A DNA stretch of 64,000 bases from Nocardioides sp. (GCF_030150155.1 NZ_JASLGR010000054.1:1-64000), one strand, 5' to 3'; positions 50,367 through 58,603 are shown, counted from the first letter of the stretch. Numbers and translations: made by a program. Notes: generated from the sequence alone by a model not told the origin.

Positions 50367-51850
50367 CGCAGCGGATGACGCAGCGCCCGGCCCGGCGCAC
50401 CTGGTCGGTGCGGGTGCGGACCACGGCGGTCACCCTGGCCTTCCTGCTCCCGATCGTGGTCGTCGGCGGTGGCATCGTGGCCTGGCTCCAACGTGTCGGC
50501 CTCACCCACGCCGAGGCGGTCCTGGCCCGCACCCAGGCACGCAACCTCGCCACCGAGGTGGCCCAGGAGGGGATCCCGAAGACCCCCACGCCGCAGGACC
50601 TCTCGGTCTCCCTGGCCGCGGAGTCGCCGCTGTTCCAGATCGTCGACGACGGTGTCGTGGTGCGTCACTCCCGGGCGCTGCGGACCAGCACGCCGGCACT
50701 CACCCTGCGGGCCACCCGTTCCACGCCGCAGCCCCGTGCCGGGGTCGTCAGTGTCAGCCTCGGCGGTGAGGCCGACCGGTACAGCGCGGCCGCCGTGCCG
50801 GTGCCGGGCTCGCCGAGGACGACGTACGTCGTCGTGCTGCGGACCCTGGAGACGGTGAACGCGACCACGGTCTCGGACCTGCGGCTGCTGGGCGCGACCG
50901 TCCCGATGCTGCTCGGGATCGTCGGCGTGGCCGCCTGGATGCTGGCCGGGCGGGCGCTGGCGCCGGTGGAGCGGATGCGTCGGGCCGCCGACGCGATCGG
51001 CGCGGGTCCGACCGACGCGCGGCTGCCGGTGCACGGCACCGACGAGGTCGGCCGGCTGGCGCAGACGATGAACTCGCTGTTGGACCGGATCGACGCCGGC
51101 CAGCGTTCCAAGCGCCGCTTCGTCGCCGACGCCTCGCACGAGCTCCGCAGCCCGGTCGCGACGATCCGCACCCTGATGGAGGTCTCGGCGCTGACCCCGA
51201 CCGACCCGGCCGAGCTCCGAACCGAGGTGCTCAACGAGGTCGACCGGCTCCAGCGGCTGGTGGACGGACTGCTGCTGGTGGCCCGGCGCGACGCCAGTGC
51301 TCCGGCGCAGGTCAGCTACCGGCCGGTGGACCTGGTCGAGGTGGTCGGTCGGGAGCTGGCCCGGCGCCGTCCCCATCCGGTCACCACCGACCTGCCGGAG
51401 GGTCCGCTCCTGGTGGCGGGGCCGGTCGAGGCCCTGGAGACGCTCCTGGACAACCTGCTCACCAACGCACAACGCCATGCCCGTAGCGCGGTGCGGGTCA
51501 CGATCACCACCGCCGGGGCCGCTGAGGCCGGCGACATCCCGGCCGAGCCGATCCGGTCACCGGAGCCGACCGGGCAGGCCGCGGGGTGCGTGCTGCTCCG
51601 CGTCGCCGACGACGGCCCCGGCGTCCCCGACGGCGAGCACGACCGGATCTTCGACAGGTTCGTCAGGCTGGACGACGCCCGCTCCCGCGACGCCGGCGGT
51701 GCCGGGATCGGGCTCTCGGTGACGCGCGAGCTGGCGGCCGAGCGCGGTGGCTGGGTGCGGTCGGTGCCGGTCGCCGACGGTGCCGTCTTCGAGCTGGTCC
51801 TGCCGTTGCTGAGGCCGACCGAGGACGCGGCAGACCAGGGCGTAGAGTGA
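50363..51850 (+). CDS. sensor histidine kinase partner of the OmpR regulator
   Basis: 495 residues: transmembrane helix 1 (about 19-42), extracytoplasmic sensor (about 43-165), transmembrane helix 2 (about 175-200, LGATVPMLLGIVGVAAWMLA), HAMP, HisKA with phospho-acceptor in RFVADASHELRSPVATI, and HATPase_c with NLLTNAQRHA and DDGPGVPDGEHDRIFDRF. The signal is unknown. Its final codons carry the promoter of the trpS leader (TAGAGT, overlapping the stop). Confidence 0.94.
   Translation: MTQRMTQRPARRTWSVRVRTTAVTLAFLLPIVVVGGGIVAWLQRVGLTHAEAVLARTQARNLATEVAQEGIPKTPTPQDLSVSLAAESPLFQIVDDGVVVRHSRALRTSTPALTLRATRSTPQPRAGVVSVSLGGEADRYSAAAVPVPGSPRTTYVVVLRTLETVNATTVSDLRLLGATVPMLLGIVGVAAWMLAGRALAPVERMRRAADAIGAGPTDARLPVHGTDEVGRLAQTMNSLLDRIDAGQRSKRRFVADASHELRSPVATIRTLMEVSALTPTDPAELRTEVLNEVDRLQRLVDGLLLVARRDASAPAQVSYRPVDLVEVVGRELARRRPHPVTTDLPEGPLLVAGPVEALETLLDNLLTNAQRHARSAVRVTITTAGAAEAGDIPAEPIRSPEPTGQAAGCVLLRVADDGPGVPDGEHDRIFDRFVRLDDARSRDAGGAGIGLSVTRELAAERGGWVRSVPVADGAVFELVLPLLRPTEDAADQGVE
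51843..51848 (+). promoter_or_regulatory. -10 element of the trpS leader transcript
   Basis: TAGAGT overlaps the last codons of the histidine kinase gene and ends 6 nt before GTG 51855, the same spacing as other leaderless starts here. Confidence 0.5.
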
Positions 51851-51854
51851 GAGC

Positions 51855-51896
51855 GTGACGATGCGCGCCCAGCAGTGGTGGTGGCCGACCTTCTAG
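51855..51896 (+). CDS. Trp leader peptide (three consecutive Trp codons)
   Basis: A 13-codon reading frame, MTMRAQQWWWPTF then TAG, with three adjacent TGG codons at residues 8-10, between the histidine kinase gene and trpS. If read from the ATG at 51861 it is 11 codons. Runs of Trp codons in a short leader before a Trp-related gene are the hallmark of ribosome-mediated attenuation; such leaders are established before trp genes in actinobacteria. When charged tRNA-Trp is scarce the ribosome would stall here and raise trpS expression. Too short to be a functional protein. Confidence 0.85.
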   Translation: MTMRAQQWWWPTF

Positions 51897-51997
51897 GCGG
51901 CCGCCGATCGTCCCATCCCCTTCGAGCCGCCCTCGGGCGTCTCGACACGTGCTGGCATCCGCCGCGGCGCCCGTGGGCTTCACCCACAGGAGCACCC
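51855..51997 (+). promoter_or_regulatory. trpS attenuation leader RNA
   Basis: 143 nt from the predicted transcription start to the trpS ATG. After the leader peptide come competing pairings: GGCGGC (51896-51901) with GCCGCC (51926-51931); CGGGCG (51934-51939) with CGCCCG (51968-51973); and GTGGG (51973-51977) with CCCAC (51983-51987). The last is directly followed by the AGGAG ribosome site and shares a base with the second, so they exclude each other. There is no U-run, so control of ribosome access is at least as likely as termination. Confidence 0.65.
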
Positions 51998-53050
51998 ATG
52001 AGCACCACCCTCGACGCCGCCCAGGTCCGCAGTGACGACCTGGCCGCCGCCATCGACGTCGCGCCGACGGCGTACCGTATGCTGACCGGCGACCGCCCGA
52101 CCGGCGACCTGCACATCGGCCACTACCTGAGCAGCCTGCGCGCTCGGGTCGCCCTCCAGGACCGGGGCGTCGACTCCCTGGTCCTGATCGCCGACTACCA
52201 GGTGATCACCGACCGTGACTCGGTCGGACGGATCCGGGACAACGTGCTCTCCCTGATGGCCGACTACCTGGCGCTCGGGATCGACCCGAGCCGCTCGATC
52301 GTCTTCGCGCACTCGGCGGTGCCGGCCCTCAACCAGCTGATGCTGCCGTTCCTCAGCCTGGTCACCAACGCCGAGCTGGAGCGCAACCCCACGGTCAAGG
52401 ACGAGCTGCTGGCCAGCAACCGGCCGCTGTCGGGGCTGCTGCTCACCTACCCGGTCCACCAGGCCGCCGACCTGCTCTTCTGCAAGGCCACCGTGGTCCC
52501 GGTCGGGCGCGACCAGCTCCCCCACCTGGAGCAGGCCCGGGTGATCGCCCGCCGCTTCAACACCCGGTTCGCCGACGGGCGCACGGTCTTCCCCGAGCCG
52601 GTCGCCCTGCTCAACGACCAGCAGCTCATCCTCGGCCTCGACGGGGCGAAGATGTCCAAGAGCCGCGGCAACACGATCGCCCTCGGGGCCAGCGCCGAGG
52701 AGACTGCCCGGCTGATCCGCGGGGCACGCACCGACGCCGAGGCCCTGATCACCTTCGAGCCCGAGCGGCGCCCCGAGGTGGCGAACCTGCTGACCATCGC
52801 GGCCGGCTTCACCGGCACCGACCCGCAGACCCTGGCCGACCAGGTCGGCGACACCGGCGGCCGCGGACTGAAGGCGCTCGTCACCGAGGCGGTCAACGAG
52901 GGCCTGCGCGAGCACCGTGCGCGGCGCGCGACCTTCGCCGCCGACCCCGCCCAGCTCCTCGCGGTGCTCCGCGACGGCAACGACCGGGCCTCGGCGATCG
53001 CCGAGACGACACTGGCCGAGGTCCGGGAGGCGATGGGGATGGACTACTGA
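51998..53050 (+). CDS. trpS: tryptophanyl-tRNA synthetase
   Basis: 350-residue class I synthetase charging tRNA-Trp: HIGH motif as HIGH in GDLHIGHYLSSL, KMSKS motif as KMSKSRGNTI. A short N-terminal extension of about 25 residues precedes the core. ATG 51998 behind AGGAG. It is behind a Trp leader peptide, so its synthesis likely responds to charged tRNA-Trp. Confidence 0.97.
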   Translation: MSTTLDAAQVRSDDLAAAIDVAPTAYRMLTGDRPTGDLHIGHYLSSLRARVALQDRGVDSLVLIADYQVITDRDSVGRIRDNVLSLMADYLALGIDPSRSIVFAHSAVPALNQLMLPFLSLVTNAELERNPTVKDELLASNRPLSGLLLTYPVHQAADLLFCKATVVPVGRDQLPHLEQARVIARRFNTRFADGRTVFPEPVALLNDQQLILGLDGAKMSKSRGNTIALGASAEETARLIRGARTDAEALITFEPERRPEVANLLTIAAGFTGTDPQTLADQVGDTGGRGLKALVTEAVNEGLREHRARRATFAADPAQLLAVLRDGNDRASAIAETTLAEVREAMGMDY

Positions 53051-53060
53051 GACCCGAGGC

Positions 53061-53705
53061 TCAGCGGGTGAAGGTGACGTGGATCGTCCCGGACTCCGCG
53101 ACCTCGCTGCGCATCCGGTGGGTCGACTCCAGGCCGCGCAGGTCCTCCCAGACCCGGTGGCCCCGGCCCAGCACGATCGGGGCGATGCTGACGTGCAGCT
53201 CGTCGACCAGTCCGGCGCGCAGGAAGGCGCGGGCGGTGCTGATCCCGCCGCCGACCCTGACGTCACGCTCGCCGGCGGCGGTGACCGCCTCGGCCAGGAC
53301 GTCCTCGATCGCGCCGTCGCGGAAGTGGAAGGTGGTGCCGCCCTCCATCGGGATCGGGTCCCGCGGCGCAGTGTGGGTCAGCACGTAGACCGGCGTACCG
53401 AAGGGAGGGCGTTCGCCCCACCACCCCTTCCAGTCGGGGTCGTCGGGGAAGGAGTGCAGACCGAACATCGCCGCGCCCATGATCTCGGCGCCGACACCGG
53501 TGAAGAACGCCTCGGCGTAGGCATCGTCGAGTCCGGTGGTGCCGGCCCCGGAGGTGTCGCCGAAGACCCGCTCCTGCATCGTGCGGGTGGCGATGTAGGC
53601 CTGGGTGAGTGGGCCCCAGTCCTCCCCCATCGGGTCCTCGGCGGTGCCGCCGGCCGAGGTGTAGCCGTCGAGGGAGGAGAACAGGTCGACGCGGACGCGG
53701 GTCAT
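53061..53705 (-). CDS. DHFR/RibD-C-like reductase
   Basis: 214 residues of the RibD C-terminal/dihydrofolate reductase-like family: VDLFSSLDGYTSAGG, the NADPH segment RDVRVGGGISTARAFL, and VDELHVSIAPIVLGRGHRVW. Such stand-alone proteins are common in actinobacteria and mostly uncharacterised; they are not essential folate or riboflavin enzymes, which are encoded elsewhere in this window. ATG 53705 follows AGGAG. Confidence 0.88.
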   Translation of the reverse strand: MTRVRVDLFSSLDGYTSAGGTAEDPMGEDWGPLTQAYIATRTMQERVFGDTSGAGTTGLDDAYAEAFFTGVGAEIMGAAMFGLHSFPDDPDWKGWWGERPPFGTPVYVLTHTAPRDPIPMEGGTTFHFRDGAIEDVLAEAVTAAGERDVRVGGGISTARAFLRAGLVDELHVSIAPIVLGRGHRVWEDLRGLESTHRMRSEVAESGTIHVTFTR

Positions 53706-53773
53706 CTCAAGCTCCTGAGGTCGGGGGGTGGGCAGGACCGCCACTGAGACCCTGGCCCTCGCGCCGAGCCAGG

Positions 53774-54487
53774 TCAAGCGCTCGGCGCCGCCAGGCGCCC
53801 CTGCACGGCGGTCTCGACCAGGCGGCCGTCGACGATCGTGACCAGCTCGTCGAGGGCCTCGCGGTGCACCAGGTCGTGGGTGACCAGCAGCGTGGCGGTA
53901 CGCCGCTGGTGCGTCAGGTCGGCGATCAGCGCCATGATCTCCGCGCCGCGCTCCTGGTCCAGGGCACTGGTCGGCTCGTCGATCAGCAGGACGCCGGGCT
54001 CGTGCACCAGCGCCCGGGCGATCGCCACCCGCTGGCGCTGGCCCCCGGAGAGCTGGGCCGGGCGCTTGTCGGCGTGGTCGGCCAGCCCGACGGCCTCCAG
54101 CAGGTCGTCGGCGCGGCTGTGGACCAGCCGACGGCGTTCGCGGGCACCGGGGCCACCGAGCTCGGCCATCACGTGCAGCTGCTCGCGGGCGGTCAGCGAC
54201 GGCAGCAGGTTGGACTGCTGGAAGACGATCCCGATCTGCTCGCGGCGCAGGTCGGCTGCCTCGCGGCGGCTGAGCCGGGCGGCGTCGAGGTCGCCGATCC
54301 AGACGTGCCCGCTGTCCGGCGGCATCAAGGTCGCGGCCAGGGCCAGGACACTGGACTTGCCCGAGCCCGACGGGCCGGTGATCCCGGTGACGATGCCGGG
54401 GCGGCCGGTCAGGGACAGCTCGTCGACGGCGGTGATCCGACGGTTCCCGTCGGGGAAGGTGAGGGTGACGTGGTCGAGGCGGATCAT
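53774..54487 (-). CDS. ABC transporter ATP-binding protein (MacB/LolD-like)
   Basis: 237 residues: Walker A GPSGSGKSS (about 38-46), Q-loop QQSNLLPSLTA, signature LSGGQRQRVAIARAL, Walker B VLLIDEPTSALD. It pairs with the FtsX-type permease immediately upstream (ATGA overlap), forming an exporter or mechanotransmission-type complex, and is probably controlled by the adjacent NarL-type system. Confidence 0.93.
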   Translation of the reverse strand: MIRLDHVTLTFPDGNRRITAVDELSLTGRPGIVTGITGPSGSGKSSVLALAATLMPPDSGHVWIGDLDAARLSRREAADLRREQIGIVFQQSNLLPSLTAREQLHVMAELGGPGARERRRLVHSRADDLLEAVGLADHADKRPAQLSGGQRQRVAIARALVHEPGVLLIDEPTSALDQERGAEIMALIADLTHQRRTATLLVTHDLVHREALDELVTIVDGRLVETAVQGRLAAPSA

Positions 54488-55560
54488 CGGTTGCTCCCGA
54501 GTGCGGTGAGGGGGTCGGCATGGGTGACGCTGCGCAGTGCGACGGCAGCGCCGGCGAGGCCGAGCAGGGCCAGGGCTGCGCCGGGCAGCAGCGTGGTGAG
54601 CGGATCGAGCACGAACGGCAGTCCGCTCGGGGCGATCAGGGCCAGTCCGACCACGGCGGCCAGCCCGACGCCGATCCCGACGACGAGGACGACCGCGGCC
54701 TGGCCGAGGGCGTCACGCACCAGGGACGACGTGGTCGCGCCGAGTGCCTTGAGCACGGCGACGTCGCCGGTGCGCTGCATGCTCCAGACGGTGAAGAACG
54801 CACCCACCACCAGGGCCGAGACCACGAACAGCATCCCGATCATCAGACCGAGCGAGCCGATCTCGGAGGTGAAGGTCGGCAGGGCAGTCAGGCTGGCCAG
54901 GTGTCCCGACGCACTGGTCTGGGTCTGGGCCTCGACGGCACTCCAGTCGGGATGGCCGCTGACCGCGAGCACGGTCGCGTCACCGCTCCCGCCCAGGCTG
55001 AGGTCAACGCTCGACCACGCCTCGGGGCTGAGCACCACGACCGGCAGGTGGCTGTACCAGAGGTCGTGGCCGACGGTGCCGACCGTGAAGGAGCGTCCGG
55101 CGACCATCACCTGCGAGCCGGGTCGGGCGCCGAGCTGGTCGGCGGCCGCGCTGGACAGGCCGATGCCGTCCCCGCTCTTCGGGGCCAGCGAGCCGATCGA
55201 GGTGGCGCCGTCGGTGTGCGGCAGCCCGACCAGGGCCACGGCGACCGGACGCTCGCCGCTGGCGACCCGGCCCTGGACGATGCCGACCGGCACCACCGAG
55301 GTGACCCCGTCGGCATGACGCCACGCGGCCGTCGTACTGGCCGGGAGGGAGGACTCGCTGAAGCTCGGGCTGCCCGAGGCCGGCTGCTGCAGGACGAGCC
55401 GGTCCCCCGGTAGGGCCAGCACGGCCGAGACGTTCTGGGAGGCCAGGCCTCCGGCGAGGCCCGCCAGGAAGCCGACGAGCAGGGTGATCAGGGCGACCAC
55501 GGCGGTCATGAGGACGAACCGTCCGCGGGCGAAGCGGAGGTCGCGCCAGGCGACGTACAC
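54484..55560 (-). CDS. FtsX/MacB-type ABC permease
   Basis: 358 residues: N-terminal helix (about 14-40), a large extracytoplasmic domain (about 45-225), then three C-terminal helices (LGLMIGMLFVVSALVVGAFFTVW and two more) ending in RSVTHADPLTALG, the FtsX architecture. GTG 55560 was chosen: it has AAAGGA 8 nt upstream and gives a family-like start (YVAWRDLRFARGRF); GTG 55581 is the alternative. Divergent from the kinase gene at 55711. Substrate unknown. Confidence 0.9.
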   Translation of the reverse strand: MYVAWRDLRFARGRFVLMTAVVALITLLVGFLAGLAGGLASQNVSAVLALPGDRLVLQQPASGSPSFSESSLPASTTAAWRHADGVTSVVPVGIVQGRVASGERPVAVALVGLPHTDGATSIGSLAPKSGDGIGLSSAAADQLGARPGSQVMVAGRSFTVGTVGHDLWYSHLPVVVLSPEAWSSVDLSLGGSGDATVLAVSGHPDWSAVEAQTQTSASGHLASLTALPTFTSEIGSLGLMIGMLFVVSALVVGAFFTVWSMQRTGDVAVLKALGATTSSLVRDALGQAAVVLVVGIGVGLAAVVGLALIAPSGLPFVLDPLTTLLPGAALALLGLAGAAVALRSVTHADPLTALGSNR

Positions 55561-55697
55561 GAGAGTGTTCCTTTCTGTCACCGACGGTTCCCCGGCGACA
55601 GTTCCAGACTGCTGCGCGCGGGGCTCGGGTTCATCGGCAGAGAGGTTGGTCCTCGGCTACGACTTTCGATGGATCCGATCCGCAGCTGCGCTCCGTA

Positions 55698-55703
55698 GGC
55701 TGG
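55698..55703 (+). promoter_or_regulatory. -10 element of the NarL-type two-component operon
   Basis: TAGGCT ends 7 nt before a possible start site and 7 bp plus GGAGGGG-like sequence before ATG 55711; here a ribosome site overlaps the short leader. The 150-bp spacer to the divergent ABC permease holds both promoters and short GACGGTTCC/GACAGTTCC direct repeats, possibly operator elements. Confidence 0.45.
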
Positions 55704-55710
55704 AGGGGCC

Positions 55711-56886
55711 ATGCCACAGCACTCACTGACCCCGGTCTTCACCGCCCTGCGCACCTGCCTGCATCTGCTGGTCGCGGTGCTGCTCGGGCTGGTGCTCGCC
55801 CGGATCCTGGTCGGCGAGGCGACCTCGACCCCGACGGCGCTCGTGCTGAGCGCTGCGTTCGCCGCCGTCTACCTGGCCGGGGCCTGGCTGGCGCGGGCCC
55901 CGACGGGCCGCCGTCGGGGCCGCGACACGCTCTGGCTGCTGGCCCTGACGCTGCTGTGGGGCGGGCTGCTGATCCAGATCCCCGAGGCCGCCTACCTGGT
56001 CTTCCCGCTGTTCTTCCTCTATCTGCACCTGCTGCCCACCCCCGCGGGACCGCTGGCGGTCCTGGTCGCCACCGCGATCGCGATCGTCGCGATCGGGCTG
56101 CACTCCGAGTTCACCGTCGGCGGCGTCGTCGGACCACTCGTCGGGGCGGGGGTGGCCCTGATGATCGGGCTCGGCTACCGGGCGCTGGCGCGGGAGGCCG
56201 CCGAACGCGAGGCACTGGTCGCCGAGCTGGTCGCCACCCGCGACCTGCTCGCCGCCACCGAGCGCGAGCAGGGCATCCTCACCGAGCGTGCCCGGCTGGG
56301 CCGGGAGATCCACGACACCATCGCCCAGGGGCTCTCCAGCATCCAGATGCTGCTCCACGCCGCCGAGCGAGCCGAGCCGGGCAGTGCCGGCAACGACCAC
56401 GTCCGGCTGGCACGGCAGACCTCGGCCGACGTGCTGGCCGAGACCCGACGCTTCATCCGCGAGCTCACCCCGCCGACCCTGGACCAGGGGCTGCCCGGTG
56501 CCCTGCGACGGCTCGCCGCCGCGCAGAGCGAGACCTACGGGCTGCCGGTGAGCGTCGAGGTCCCCGACCGGGTCGACGTCACGATGGACGCCCAGACGGC
56601 GCTGCTCCGGGTCGCCCAGGGTGCGCTGGCCAATGTGGTCCAGCACGCGCACGCCTCCCACGTCCTGCTCCGCCTGGTAGAGTCCCCGACCCAGATCTCC
56701 CTGACCGTCAGCGACGACGGGGTCGGCTTCGACCCCGGTAGCGTCGCCCGCGCTCGGTCCAGCGACTCCTTCGGCCTGCGCAGCATCGAGGACCGGATCG
56801 CCCAGATCGGCGGCACCGTCGACCTCGCCAGCGTCTCCCCCGGCGGTACGACGCTCACCGTGACGCTGCCACGGAGTGCGGCATGA
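55711..56886 (+). CDS. sensor histidine kinase, NarL/DesK type (HisKA_3)
   Basis: 391 residues: about six transmembrane helices (about 12-155) with no large external domain, a short coiled coil (about 160-190), the HisKA_3 dimerisation domain with phospho-acceptor in ARLGREIHDTIAQGLSS, and HATPase_c (LRVAQGALANVVQHAHA; DDGVGFDPG). Membrane-embedded sensing plus a linked FtsX-type transporter resembles antimicrobial-peptide or envelope-stress sensors; this is an inference from layout. Confidence 0.93.
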   Translation: MPQHSLTPVFTALRTCLHLLVAVLLGLVLARILVGEATSTPTALVLSAAFAAVYLAGAWLARAPTGRRRGRDTLWLLALTLLWGGLLIQIPEAAYLVFPLFFLYLHLLPTPAGPLAVLVATAIAIVAIGLHSEFTVGGVVGPLVGAGVALMIGLGYRALAREAAEREALVAELVATRDLLAATEREQGILTERARLGREIHDTIAQGLSSIQMLLHAAERAEPGSAGNDHVRLARQTSADVLAETRRFIRELTPPTLDQGLPGALRRLAAAQSETYGLPVSVEVPDRVDVTMDAQTALLRVAQGALANVVQHAHASHVLLRLVESPTQISLTVSDDGVGFDPGSVARARSSDSFGLRSIEDRIAQIGGTVDLASVSPGGTTLTVTLPRSAA

Positions 56887-57503
56887 TCCGGCTCGTGATC
56901 GCCGACGACCATCCCGTCGTCAGGGCCGGACTCCGCGCCCTGCTGGAGGGCGAGGACGACCTCGAGGTCGTCGGGGAGGCGGCCACCGCCGAGGAGGCGG
57001 TCGACCTGGCCGCCGGGCTGGCACCCGAGCTGGTGCTGATGGACCTCCAGTTCGGGGAGTCGACCGGTGGGGTCGAGGCGACCCGCCGGATCCGGGGCCT
57101 GGCGGCGGCGCCGTACGTCCTGGTGCTGACCAACTACGACACCGACGGCGACATCCTCGGAGCGGTCGAGGCCGGGGCCAGCGGCTACCTGCTCAAGGAC
57201 GCACCGCCGCACGAGCTGACCGCCGCGATCCGTGCCGCTGCCGCAGGAGAGAGCGCCCTGGCACCGGCGATCGCCGGACGGCTGCTGGAGCGGATGCGCT
57301 CCCCCCACATCAGCCTCTCGGCGCGCGAGATCGAGGTGCTGGAGCTGGTCGCCGCCGGGGCGAGCAACACCGAGGTCGCAGCGCGGCTGCACATCACCGA
57401 CGCGACGGTGAAGTCGCACCTGGTGCACGTCTTCTCCAAGCTCGGCGTCTCCTCGCGGACCGGGGCCGTCTCCAAGGCGCGGGAGCTGGGCATCCTGCGC
57501 TGA
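56883..57503 (+). CDS. NarL/LuxR-family response regulator
   Basis: 206 residues: receiver (1-120; IADDHPVVRAG, phospho-acceptor in LVLMDLQFG, K in LLKDAPPHEL) and a LuxR helix-turn-helix (about 142-204; LSAREIEVLELVAAGASNTEVA, ITDATVKSHLVHVFSKL). ATGA overlap with its kinase. The likely target is the divergent ABC transporter operon. Confidence 0.95.
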   Translation: MIRLVIADDHPVVRAGLRALLEGEDDLEVVGEAATAEEAVDLAAGLAPELVLMDLQFGESTGGVEATRRIRGLAAAPYVLVLTNYDTDGDILGAVEAGASGYLLKDAPPHELTAAIRAAAAGESALAPAIAGRLLERMRSPHISLSAREIEVLELVAAGASNTEVAARLHITDATVKSHLVHVFSKLGVSSRTGAVSKARELGILR

Positions 57504-57535
57504 GGCCCGCGCCGTCTGGACGGCTCCGGGCCTCA
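57501..57535. terminator. bidirectional terminator-like hairpin
   Basis: TGAGGCCCG (57501-57509) and CGGGCCTCA (57527-57535) pair over 9 bp with an inner CCGT/ACGG. The stem includes the response regulator stop codon and lies between two convergent genes (57503 and 57547). Confidence 0.65.
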
Positions 57536-57546
57536 GCCGGGGGCCC

Positions 57547-57855
57547 TCAGGAGTGGCGGCGCCCCTTGGCGTCGGCGACCGCAGCGGCACCGGCCGCGAG
57601 CCCGGTCACGACGCCGACCGAGGGCCAGGCGCCGATCTTCTTGGCCAGCGGGTGCGAGCCGCCGAACGCGCCGACGTACAGCGCGGTGAGAGCAGCAGCC
57701 GGAGCGACCCCGACCGACCCGGCCCAGCCCTTGGCGGCAGCAGCGCCGGCCACGGCGAGCACGGCACCGCCGAGCTCACGCTTGCCGGTGTAGCGGGCGG
57801 TGGCGTAGCCACCGACGAGACCGAGGGCGACGAGGGGTGCGGTGGGGATCTTCAT
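57547..57855 (-). CDS. small Ala/Gly-rich membrane protein, unknown function
   Basis: 102 residues, three to four hydrophobic segments rich in Ala, Gly and Val (PLVALGLVGGYATARYTG; GGAVLAVAGAAAAKGWAG; PAAALTALYVGAFGG; VGVVTGLAAGAAAVADA) and a short basic tail. No known domain. TACGAT ends 6 nt before ATG 57855; the intervening GGAGCC could also act as a weak ribosome site. Confidence 0.75.
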   Translation of the reverse strand: MKIPTAPLVALGLVGGYATARYTGKRELGGAVLAVAGAAAAKGWAGSVGVAPAAALTALYVGAFGGSHPLAKKIGAWPSVGVVTGLAAGAAAVADAKGRRHS

Positions 57856-57918
57856 GGCTCCATCGTACGGAGCGGCCCCAGGCCGTCGGAGGCACTCAGA
57901 AATGTCGGTGGGCCGACA

Positions 57919-57924
57919 TAGGCT
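57919..57924 (+). promoter_or_regulatory. -10 element of the VapBC-like operon
   Basis: TAGGCT ends 7 nt before ATG 57932; no ribosome site between, so leaderless. Confidence 0.5.
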
Positions 57925-57931
57925 TGCTCCC

Positions 57932-58150
57932 ATGAGCACAAACCGTGAGGAGCTCCAGCGCCTCGTCGACGGCCTTGCCGATGACGAGGTGGAGGCCGTG
58001 CTCACCGACGTACGCCGACGCACAGCCGATCTGCCTTCCCGCACGAGGGAGCCGTTCTCCTGGTTCGGCATGGTGACGTCCACGGACGTGCCCACCGACC
58101 TGGCCGACCGGTCGAGCGACTACCTGGAGGGCTTCGGCGCTGAAGGCTGA
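57932..58150 (+). CDS. probable antitoxin of a PIN-domain toxin
   Basis: 72 residues: an acidic N-terminal helix (REELQRLVDGLADDEVEAVLTDVRRR) and a C-terminal tail with FSWFGMVTSTDVPTD that could occupy the toxin active site. It lacks a recognisable AbrB or ribbon-helix-helix fold. The call rests on position and size directly before a PIN gene, with a shared base between stop and start (TGATG). Confidence 0.75.
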   Translation: MSTNREELQRLVDGLADDEVEAVLTDVRRRTADLPSRTREPFSWFGMVTSTDVPTDLADRSSDYLEGFGAEG

Positions 58151-58590
58151 TGATCCTGTGTGACACGGGCCCGATCGTGGCGGCCGCCTTCGCCCACCAG
58201 GACCGGCATCATGCCTGCACTGAGATGTTCACCGGCTTTCGGCTCGCCAATCAGTCCCTGCTGCTCCCAGCGACGGTGGCGGCCGAGGTCGGGTTCCTGC
58301 TTGAGCGGTACGGCGGCGCTGCCTATGAAGCACGCTGGCTCGCCGCCGTCGCGCAGGGCGACTTTGAGCCGGTCGACCTGGTGGCGGCCGACTATGAGCG
58401 CATGTCAGAGCTGGTCGATCGCTATGCGGACTTCCCGCTCGGCACCACTGACGCCTCGCTGATCGCCTTGTCAGAGCGACTCGACATCGCCGAGATCGCC
58501 ACCCTGGATCGACGCCACTTCACGGCGGTCCGACCTCGGCACGCACCCCATCTCACCTTGCTGCCCGAGGACCTCTCTCCTCGCCGCTGA
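58150..58590 (+). CDS. PIN-domain ribonuclease toxin (VapC-like)
   Basis: 146 residues with the four acidic PIN residues: CDTGPI near the N terminus, VAAEVGFLL, TDASLIAL and ATLDRRHF. Expected to cleave RNA when free of its antitoxin. Codon use is looser than that of neighbours (TAT, TCA, GAG/GAA mix, CGA), suggesting horizontal acquisition. It lies between a membrane-protein gene and phhB. Confidence 0.88.
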   Translation: MILCDTGPIVAAAFAHQDRHHACTEMFTGFRLANQSLLLPATVAAEVGFLLERYGGAAYEARWLAAVAQGDFEPVDLVAADYERMSELVDRYADFPLGTTDASLIALSERLDIAEIATLDRRHFTAVRPRHAPHLTLLPEDLSPRR

Positions 58591-58603
58591 GCACCGATGT
58601 CCC

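Noticed and set aside
53061..53705. A second folA or ribD
   Set aside because: It has the reductase-like fold but lacks the folate-site block of FolA and the deaminase domain of RibD.
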